Origin: JBGTLW01 sp041743835
GTDB taxonomy: Bacteria > Planctomycetota > Phycisphaerae > Phycisphaerales > Phycisphaeraceae
Assembly (NCBI GenBank): GCA_041743835.1
Contig: JBGTLW010000297.1
Coordinates: 1-5,692 of the forward strand
Direction: 5' to 3'
Length of the DNA: 5,692 nt
Numbering within the stretch: the stretch's first letter is position 1; each line of letters opens with the position of its first letter. Below are positions 1 through 4,217 of the stretch, one piece after another. The notes under the pieces are model-generated. The model saw only the letters and a list, made by a program, of their open reading frames with translations, did no database searches and was not told the origin of the DNA. The position numbers and the translations under genes were made by a program.

Positions 1-122
1 TCGGCGGCAACAGGGACAAGGCCGACGGCGAGGGCGGCGGCGGGGTGGGCGGCGCGATCGAGAAGGGGCTCGGCGGGCTGCTCGGGGGCGACAAGAAGGA
101 AGAAGCGCCCAAGCAAGAATAA
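1..122 (+). CDS. C-terminal tail of an unrecognised protein (partial)
   Basis: The reading frame with codons starting at position 3 is open from the window edge to a TAA at 120-122, giving 39 visible residues. The tail is very glycine-rich at first (GEGGGGVGGAIEKGLGG), then has a short GLGGLLGG stretch, and ends in a charged segment (DKKEEAPKQE). Such glycine-plus-lysine/glutamate tails occur at the ends of several envelope proteins, including AsmA-like ones, but nothing visible here identifies the family. A strong intrinsic terminator 59 bases downstream supports this being the true gene end. The start and most of the protein lie outside the window. Confidence 0.6.
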   Translation, partial: GGNRDKADGEGGGGVGGAIEKGLGGLLGGDKKEEAPKQE

Positions 123-180
123 GCACAAACGACCCGGCAGCACGCGGCGGGCGCCACCGCCTCCTGCGGCCGGTCACACA

Positions 181-213
181 GGCCCGTGGACACACCGTCC
201 GCGGGCCTTTTTT
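181..213 (+). terminator. Intrinsic (Rho-independent) terminator
   Basis: The arms GGCCCGTGGA (181-190) and TCCGCGGGCC (198-207) pair over 10 bp with a single U-G wobble around a 7-nt loop, and six T residues follow at once (208-213). This is a textbook terminator for the gene ending at 122. It also decides the next start: the GTG at 186 lies inside the stem, so the ThuA-like gene must begin downstream. Confidence 0.88.
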
Positions 214-231
214 CTGCGCATCGGTATCCGT

Positions 232-237
232 TACAAT
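232..237 (+). promoter_or_regulatory. Possible -10 element for the ThuA-like gene
   Basis: TACAAT matches the TATAAT consensus at five of six positions. It lies just after the upstream terminator and 41 bases before the ATG at 279, leaving room for a leader of about 35 nt that contains a weak Shine-Dalgarno-like AAAGG at 265-269. No convincing -35 box lies 16-18 bases upstream, where the terminator T-tract sits, so the call is tentative. Confidence 0.35.
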
Positions 238-278
238 GCCCCGCTTCTGAAAACCCACTCACGCAAAGGCCCCGCAAC

Positions 279-1085
279 ATGACCCGACCCCTCCGCGTCA
301 CCGTCTGGCACGAATACCGGCACGACAACCCCGCCGCCGAGAAAGCCAACAAGACGTGCATCAGCCTCTACCCCGAGGGGATGCACGGCGCGATCAAGGA
401 CGCGATCGAGGGCTACAGCGAGCCGGGCAGCGTCCGGGTCACCACCGCCACGCTCGATCAGGATGAGAGCCACGGCCTGTCCGACGAGGTGCTGGCCAAC
501 ACCGATGTCATGACGTGGTGGGGCCACTGTGCCCACGGGCAGGTGAAAGACGAGATCGCGCAGAAGGTCGCGCAGCGCGTGCGTGAGGGCATGGGCCTGG
601 TCGTGCTCCACTCGGGCCACTACGCCAAGCCGTTCAAGCTGCTGATGGGCACCAACTGCCACCTCAAGTGGCGTGAGATGGCCGAGAGGGAGCGGTTGTG
701 GAACCTCAGCCCCGGCCACCCGATCACCGCGGGCATGACCAAGGACTACATCGAGCTGCCGCACACCGAGATGTACGGCGAGCACTTCGACATCCCCGAC
801 CCCGATGAGCTGGTGTTCGTGAGCTGGTTCGAGGGCGGCGAGGTGTTCCGCTCCGGCTGCGTGTGGAAACGCGGCGCGGGCAAGGTCTTCTACTTCCGCC
901 CCGGCCACGAGACGTTCCCCATCTACCACAACCCCGAGATCCGACGCGTCATCGCCAACGGCGTGCGCTACGTCGCCCCAGCCGCGGACACCGTCCCCTA
1001 CCGCCACGGCTCACCCAACATCAAAATCCCCCTGTCCCCCATCGCCAGCACCCACACCGTGGACGATTCCCTCCACAAACACTGA
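279..1085 (+). CDS. ThuA-domain (trehalose utilisation-like) protein
   Basis: This 268-aa protein resembles the ThuA family, which has a class I glutamine amidotransferase-like fold. ThuA is named from rhizobial trehalose utilisation, where ThuA and ThuB act in a 3-keto-disaccharide route; the reaction of most homologues is unproven. Visible family features are the N-terminal strand RVTVWHEYRHD (6-16), DVMTWWGHCAHGQV (76-89), GLVVLHSGHYAKPFK (106-120), LMGTNCHLKWRE (122-133), GHPITAGM (146-153), ELPHTEMYGEHFDIP (159-173) and the C-terminal block GAGKVFYFRPGHETFP (199-214), where histidines are frequent. The length is normal for single-domain members. There is no signal peptide, so it is probably cytoplasmic. 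The ATG at 279 is chosen because the longer open frame starts inside the terminator, and AAAGG lies 9 bases upstream of 279. It lies 103 bp before a TIM-barrel sugar isomerase on the same strand, so a shared carbohydrate pathway is likely. The family call is firm; the substrate is unknown. Confidence 0.88.
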   Translation: MTRPLRVTVWHEYRHDNPAAEKANKTCISLYPEGMHGAIKDAIEGYSEPGSVRVTTATLDQDESHGLSDEVLANTDVMTWWGHCAHGQVKDEIAQKVAQRVREGMGLVVLHSGHYAKPFKLLMGTNCHLKWREMAERERLWNLSPGHPITAGMTKDYIELPHTEMYGEHFDIPDPDELVFVSWFEGGEVFRSGCVWKRGAGKVFYFRPGHETFPIYHNPEIRRVIANGVRYVAPAADTVPYRHGSPNIKIPLSPIASTHTVDDSLHKH

Positions 1086-1104
1086 CCCCACCCTCCCACG
1101 TTAA

Positions 1105-1125
1105 GCGCCGGGCGTACGCCCGCGC
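1105..1125. repeat. GC-rich palindrome between ThuA-like gene and isomerase
   Basis: The 14-base sequence CGGGCGTACGCCCG (1109-1122) is a perfect palindrome. Pairing extends by three more base pairs with one bulged C (1105-1125). No T-tract follows on the + strand, so it is not a classical terminator. It could be an mRNA-processing or stability hairpin between two co-transcribed genes, a protein-binding site, or a remnant of a dispersed repeat. Confidence 0.4.
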
Positions 1126-1138
1126 GTCCCCCGCCACG

Positions 1139-1178
1139 CAACACACCACTCCCACACACCACCCCACTACCCCAGGAG
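1139..1178 (+). promoter_or_regulatory. G-free C/A-rich leader with ribosome binding site AGGAG
   Basis: Positions 1139-1174 contain no G on the + strand and consist mostly of C and A, which is striking in GC-rich DNA. They are followed by AGGAG at 1174-1178, 10 bases before the ATG at 1189. The AGGAG supports 1189 over the in-frame ATG at 1204. A G-poor, C-rich unstructured RNA is the kind of sequence that can keep a ribosome binding site open or load Rho; which applies here is unknown. Confidence 0.5.
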
Positions 1179-1188
1179 CCCCCCCACC

Positions 1189-1947
1189 ATGCCATCCCCC
1201 GCCATGAACTTCGGTGTCCAGTCCTACTGCTTCCGCCACTTCAAAGACAACGCCGACGTCGCGGGCAAGGTCAAGGAGATCGGCGTGAGCTCGATCGAGG
1301 TCTGCGGCGTCCACGCGGACTTCAACGACCCCGCCGGGTTTGCAAAGCACATCAAGACCTACCGCGATGCGGGTGTGGGCATCGTCTCGCTGGGCGTGCA
1401 GACGTTCACCGGCGACACCGCGAAGGAGCGGCAGTGGTTCGAGTGCGCCAAGGCGGCGGGCGCGAAGCACATCAGCGCCCACTTCCGTGTCGATAGCTTC
1501 CACGATGCGGTGCCCGCGACCGCGAAGCTCGCGGAAGAGTTCGACCTCCGCGTCGGGCTGCACTGCCACGGCGGGTACATGTTCGGCGGGTCGCCCGACG
1601 AGATCGAGCACATCCTTAAGATCGGTGGGCCACGCATCGGCGTGTGCATCGACACGGCGTGGTGCATGCAGATCGGCCCCAACCAGGGCAAGCCCGTCGA
1701 GTGGGCCAAGCGCTTTGCCGGACGCATCTACGGCATCCACTACAAGGACTTCACCTTCGAGCGCAACGCGCAGTGGAAAGACGTGGTCGTCGGCACGGGC
1801 AACCTCGACCTGCCCGCGTTCGTCAAGGCGCTCGAAGACAACGGCTTCGACGGCATGGCTGTCATCGAGTACGAGGCGGATGTCGAGGCCCCCGTCCCCG
1901 CGCTGACCAAGTGCGTCAACCAGATGCGCGCCCTCGCCGGGGCGTGA
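1189..1947 (+). CDS. Sugar phosphate isomerase/epimerase-like TIM-barrel protein
   Basis: This 252-aa protein fits the xylose isomerase-like TIM-barrel family (AP endonuclease 2 fold), whose members isomerise, epimerise or dehydrate sugars and polyols using a divalent metal. Barrel strands and likely metal or catalytic residues are visible in order: FGVQSYCFRHF (8-18), SSIEVCGVHAD with Glu37 (34-44), GIVSLGVQTFTG (64-75), AKHISAHF (92-99), RVGLHCHGG (121-129), RIGVCIDTAWC with Asp155 (149-159), YGIHYKDF with His184 (181-188), VGTGNLDL (201-208) and MAVIEYEAD with Glu227 (223-231). The length is normal for the family and there is no export signal. The start at 1189 is set by AGGAG 10 bases upstream. 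It probably shares a transcript with the ThuA-like gene, and such pairs are common in planctomycete sugar-degradation loci. The substrate cannot be read from sequence; the family is confident. Confidence 0.88.
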   Translation: MPSPAMNFGVQSYCFRHFKDNADVAGKVKEIGVSSIEVCGVHADFNDPAGFAKHIKTYRDAGVGIVSLGVQTFTGDTAKERQWFECAKAAGAKHISAHFRVDSFHDAVPATAKLAEEFDLRVGLHCHGGYMFGGSPDEIEHILKIGGPRIGVCIDTAWCMQIGPNQGKPVEWAKRFAGRIYGIHYKDFTFERNAQWKDVVVGTGNLDLPAFVKALEDNGFDGMAVIEYEADVEAPVPALTKCVNQMRALAGA

Positions 1948-1953
1948 AACCGG

Positions 1954-1979
1954 AGCCGAGGGATGGCAATCCCTCGGCT
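1954..1979. terminator. Hairpin 1 of double-hairpin module A
   Basis: The arms AGCCGAGGGAT (1954-1964) and ATCCCTCGGCT (1969-1979) pair perfectly over 11 bp around the loop GGCA, starting 6 bases after the isomerase stop. Only a short T stretch (TTTAA) follows, so alone it would be a weak terminator on the + strand. It shares its arm sequence with hairpin 2 (2022-2052) and with the module at 2912-2970. Confidence 0.65.
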
Positions 1980-2021
1980 TTAACCCCCGCGCACATCACA
2001 TTCACCGCACACGTCACCCCC

Positions 2022-2052
2022 AAAGCCGAGGGATTGCATCCCTCGGCTTTTT
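2022..2052. terminator. Hairpin 2 of module A, likely bidirectional terminator
   Basis: The arms AAAGCCGAGGGAT (2022-2034) and ATCCCTCGGCTTT (2038-2050) form a perfect 13-bp inverted repeat around TGC, giving five consecutive T residues (2048-2052) on the + strand. The hairpin lies between the convergent isomerase (ending 1947) and polyphosphate kinase gene (ending 2060), 8 bases from the latter stop. On the - strand it is followed by TTT only. It can plausibly stop both transcripts, more strongly the + one. Confidence 0.75.
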
Positions 2053-2059
2053 CACGCCC

Positions 2060-2866
2060 TCACTCAATCACAATCGCCTCCGCATCAAACGTCGGCTCAG
2101 GCAGCTTCAGCTTCATCGCCTCCAGCGTCTCCACCACCACGCTGGCGACCAGCAGGTTGCGGAACCACCGCGTCTGCGCGGGCACCGCGTACCACGGCGC
2201 CGCGGCCGTCGAGCACCGGGACAGGGCCGCCTCGTATGCCTCCTGGTAGTCATCCCAGAGCCCGCGCTCCGCGAGGTCCGCGGGGTTGAACTTCCAGTGC
2301 TTGTCGGGGTTGTCCAGCCGCCGCTGCAAGCGCACCTTCTGATAATCCTTGGAGATGTGCAGGAAGAACTTGACGATGACCGTGCCCTCGTCGGCCAGCA
2401 CCTGCTCGAACGCGTTGATGTGGTCGTACCGCTTCTCCCACACCGCCTTGGGCGCGAGCCCCTTGACGCGGACGATCAGCACATCCTCGTAGTGCGAGCG
2501 GTTGAACACGCCGATAGTCCCGTCGCTCGGCGCGTTGCGGTGGATGCGCCAGAGGTAGTCGTGCGCAAGCTCCAGCGAGCTGGGGGCCTTGAAGCTGGTG
2601 ACCCTCACGCCCGCGGGGTTGATCGGGCCAAAGACGTTGCGCACCGTCGAGTCCTTGCCCGCCGCGTCCATCGCCTGAAAGATGGTGAGCACCGAGCGTT
2701 TGCCCTCGGCATAGAGCGCTTCCTGCAAGTCTTCCAGACGCTTGGTCAGCCGCTTGAACGCGCGCTCGCCGTCCTTCCGGGAGATCGGCCCGTCGTAGCT
2801 GGTCGCGGTGCGCGCGAGCTTGACCTTCGAGCCGGGCTTGATGCGGTAGTCGTCGGTGTTGAGCAT
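2060..2866 (-). CDS. ppk2: Polyphosphate kinase 2 family protein, class III-like (polyphosphate:AMP/ADP phosphotransferase)
   Basis: This 268-aa protein matches the PPK2 family over its whole length. These cytoplasmic P-loop enzymes move phosphate between polyphosphate and nucleotides. Visible are the Walker A loop FQAMDAAGKDST (63-74, Lys71 the P-loop lysine), GPINPAGVRVTSFKAPS (80-96), DYLWRIHRNAP (103-113), the Walker B region FNRSHYEDVLIVRV (121-134), VIVKFFLHISKDYQ (163-176), the arginine-rich lid with RLQRRLDNPDKHWKF (179-193), LWDDYQEAYEAAL (203-215) and the terminus EAIVIE. The one-domain length and the NRSHYEDVL motif agree with the class III enzymes that phosphorylate both AMP and ADP, of which the Meiothermus ruber enzyme is the best-known type; the class call rests on remembered motifs. 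It is monocistronic: its own near-leaderless promoter lies upstream and terminator hairpins flank both ends. All key motifs are intact, so it should be active in nucleotide or energy balance. Confidence 0.93.
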   Translation of the reverse strand: MLNTDDYRIKPGSKVKLARTATSYDGPISRKDGERAFKRLTKRLEDLQEALYAEGKRSVLTIFQAMDAAGKDSTVRNVFGPINPAGVRVTSFKAPSSLELAHDYLWRIHRNAPSDGTIGVFNRSHYEDVLIVRVKGLAPKAVWEKRYDHINAFEQVLADEGTVIVKFFLHISKDYQKVRLQRRLDNPDKHWKFNPADLAERGLWDDYQEAYEAALSRCSTAAAPWYAVPAQTRWFRNLLVASVVVETLEAMKLKLPEPTFDAEAIVIE

Positions 2867-2872
2867 GGGGGA

Positions 2873-2878
2873 AGTGTA
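2873..2878 (-). promoter_or_regulatory. Putative -10 element for ppk2 (near-leaderless start)
   Basis: Read on the - strand, TACACT (2878 to 2873) ends 6 bases before the ATG at 2866, with TCCCCC between. No Shine-Dalgarno sequence is present. Transcription starting 6-8 bases after this element would give a leaderless or nearly leaderless mRNA. No clear -35 box is seen; the region upstream is the repeat GGAACCGAG. Confidence 0.45.
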
Positions 2879-2888
2879 GCGTTGCGGA

Positions 2889-2916
2889 GGAACCGAGGAA
2901 CCGAGGGGGAACCGAG
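2889..2916. repeat. Three short direct repeats of GGAACCGAG
   Basis: GGAACCGAG occurs at 2889-2897, 2897-2905 and 2908-2916, the last running into the left arm of the first hairpin of module B. It sits where the -35 region of ppk2 would be, so it could be replication slippage beside a repeat or an operator. Its regularity is clear; any function is not. Confidence 0.55.
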
Positions 2917-2933
2917 GGATAGCAATCCCTCGG
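2912..2933. repeat. Hairpin 1 of double-hairpin module B
   Basis: The arms CCGAGGGAT (2912-2920) and ATCCCTCGG (2925-2933) pair over 9 bp around AGCA. The sequence continues as CTTTAAC, as after hairpin 1 of module A (1954-1979), so the two modules are homologous and not chance hairpins. On the - strand only TT follows, so terminator strength would be low. Confidence 0.65.
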
Positions 2934-2949
2934 CTTTAACGCCCCAAAG

Positions 2950-2970
2950 CCGAGGGATTGCATCCCTCGG
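2950..2970. terminator. Hairpin 2 of module B, probable terminator of the membrane-protein gene
   Basis: The arms CCGAGGGAT (2950-2958) and ATCCCTCGG (2962-2970) pair perfectly around TGC, the same loop as hairpin 2 of module A. It lies 14 bases beyond the - strand stop at 2985 and is followed, on the - strand, by CTTTGGGG. The T-tract is short, so termination may rely on the pair of hairpins. It also separates that gene from the ppk2 promoter. Confidence 0.55.
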
Positions 2971-2984
2971 TCCCCCCGGTCCCC

Positions 2985-4181
2985 TCACCCCCCGCGCAAC
3001 CGCTTCGCATACTCCAGCGCCAACAAACTCTCCCCCAGCAGATACAACCGATCGCGCGCATTAGGCTCGGCCATGAACTTCTCGCATTGGTCCACCAGCT
3101 TCGGCAAGAACGTGTCCACCGCCCGCGCGTCGCCGAGCTTCACCGCCAAGCGCACCAGCGGGGCGTAAGTCTCCGCCCCGACGCCGCCGCCCTGCCCCTC
3201 GCCGGTCTCCACGTTGTAATTCAGCCGCAGATCATCCGCCCGCGCCCGCGCAAAGCTCAGCACCCCGACCGCCAGCGGGCGATTGGTCTGCACGCTGCGC
3301 TCGGCCTCCGCGGCACTGTTGGAAAGCTGCTCCAGATTGTTCGGGGCAAAAATCGCGTGCGGGATGCCCATCAGCGTCAGCACCTCCGGCTGGACCATCT
3401 CGCGCAGCAGGCCCGTCGGCGCCACCGCCTTCTTAAACAGCTCCTCGCTTAGCCGGGCGACCGAGGCGAGGGCCGCGTCGCCGGTCTCACGCGCGACGCG
3501 CGCGAGAAAGTCCGGGTCGTAGTCGATGAGGAAGGAGTTGGTCGCCCACGCTCTGGTCTGGAGGTTGTAGTAGTTGCGGATGAACCAGATGTCCTCCCCG
3601 TGGTGGTGCTCGGTGGTCTGGTGTCGGACGTACCCCGCGAGGATGAGCCCGGCCTTGTCCTTGTCGCCCGCAAGGTCGGGGAAGGTCTCGCTGCCGAGCC
3701 ACAGCGCCTCGGCCGCACGCAACGCCTCGGTCGAGCCCGACGCCTCGCGCGGCACGGGCTGGCCGCTACTGTCCGCCTTCATGTAACGCCACGCGATGAA
3801 GCCACGGGTGTAGTCCTCATCCTTGTCGTCGATCAGCAGGTCTTCGAGGATGACCTTCCGCAGCGGGTCGTAGAGCGCGCGGTCGCCCACGGCCGCGGCA
3901 AAGGTGGCGAGCTGGGTGATGTCCACCGCGTAGGCCTGCCCATTGGCGCGGGCGAGCGTGCCCTCGCTCACCATCGTGCGGGCCTCGGCCAGCATCTTGT
4001 CGTACACCGCCTGCGCCCGGTCGTCGGGTGTCCCGCTGGGCAGGATCGCCAGCACCAGGAGGAACACGAAGGCCGCGACAATCACCCCCGCGCCCACGAG
4101 CAGGATCAGCGTCTGCTTGATCGGCAAAGGCTCGCGGCCAACGGGCGGCGGCGAATCCACAAGCTCAGAGGTTTCATCCAT
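2985..4181 (-). CDS. Membrane-anchored protein of unknown function (398 aa)
   Basis: I do not recognise this gene. A short N-terminal region rich in acidic residues and proline (1-21) is followed by one long hydrophobic segment (about 23-48, LILLVGAGVIVAAF and onward) with a Lys just before it. This predicts an N-in/C-out anchor with about 350 residues outside the cytoplasm. The rest looks mainly alpha-helical, with repeated helix-sized blocks: DEDYTRGFIAWRYMK (121-135), STEALRAAEALWLG (150-163), DIWFIRNYYNLQTRAW (197-212), FLIDYDPDFLARVARETGD (217-235) and ETYAPLVRLAVKLGD (337-351). The blocks and the aromatic and acidic residues recall (alpha/alpha)6-barrel enzymes such as family 8 glycoside hydrolases, but no catalytic signature is secure. 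It is divergent from anmK across 36 bp, so a cell-wall or glycan role is possible but inferred. Coding style matches its neighbours. TAGAAT lies 6 bases upstream of the ATG. Confidence 0.8.
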   Translation of the reverse strand: MDETSELVDSPPPVGREPLPIKQTLILLVGAGVIVAAFVFLLVLAILPSGTPDDRAQAVYDKMLAEARTMVSEGTLARANGQAYAVDITQLATFAAAVGDRALYDPLRKVILEDLLIDDKDEDYTRGFIAWRYMKADSSGQPVPREASGSTEALRAAEALWLGSETFPDLAGDKDKAGLILAGYVRHQTTEHHHGEDIWFIRNYYNLQTRAWATNSFLIDYDPDFLARVARETGDAALASVARLSEELFKKAVAPTGLLREMVQPEVLTLMGIPHAIFAPNNLEQLSNSAAEAERSVQTNRPLAVGVLSFARARADDLRLNYNVETGEGQGGGVGAETYAPLVRLAVKLGDARAVDTFLPKLVDQCEKFMAEPNARDRLYLLGESLLALEYAKRLRGG

Positions 4182-4187
4182 GCCCGC

Positions 4188-4193
4188 ATTCTA
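4188..4193 (-). promoter_or_regulatory. Putative -10 element for the membrane-protein gene
   Basis: On the - strand TAGAAT (4193 to 4188) matches TATAAT at five of six positions and ends 6 bases before the ATG at 4181. A TCGACA (4218 to 4213) lies 19 bases upstream as a possible -35 box. There is no Shine-Dalgarno sequence. The layout equals that of ppk2 (TANNNT, 6 bases, ATG) and implies a nearly leaderless mRNA. Confidence 0.5.
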
Positions 4194-4204
4194 GTCTGCT
4201 GCCG

Positions 4205-4210
4205 TATGCT
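4205..4210 (+). promoter_or_regulatory. Possible -10 element for anmK
   Basis: TATGCT (4205-4210) lies 7 bases before the ATG at 4218, again a TANNNT-to-ATG layout. An alternative is TAGTCT at 4192-4197, 8 bases before the in-frame ATG at 4206; it shares the TA at 4192-4193 with the opposing element. Neither has a clear -35 box, so this stays tentative. Confidence 0.3.
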
Positions 4211-4217
4211 GTTGTCG

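Noticed and set aside
186..278. Longer start (GTG at 186) for the ThuA-like gene
   Set aside because: The GTG lies inside the stem of the upstream terminator, the added 31 residues resemble no family member, and ATG 279 has AAAGG and a full ThuA N-terminus.
231..1007. 258-codon - strand open frame opposite the ThuA-like gene
   Set aside because: Shadow of a strong coding gene; composition (Val, Ala, Gly, His, Asp) follows from GC-rich third positions on the other strand.
1021..1740. 239-codon - strand open frame opposite the isomerase
   Set aside because: It is antisense to a clear TIM-barrel gene and crosses the intergenic palindrome; no supporting start site or motif.
2250..2963. 237-codon - strand frame overlapping ppk2
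   Set aside because: Same strand as ppk2 but a different frame; it crosses the hairpin module and has no recognisable motif, whereas ppk2 has complete Walker motifs.
1954..2970. CRISPR-like array from the repeated CCGAGGGAT units
   Set aside because: Only two modules of two hairpins, nearly 1 kb apart with a gene between, no regular spacers and no cas genes.
3600..4205. Long + strand open frame continuous with and upstream of anmK
   Set aside because: It is antisense to the 398-aa membrane-protein gene, has Arg/Gly/His-rich composition typical of a shadow frame in GC-rich DNA, and AnmK motifs begin only after 4218.
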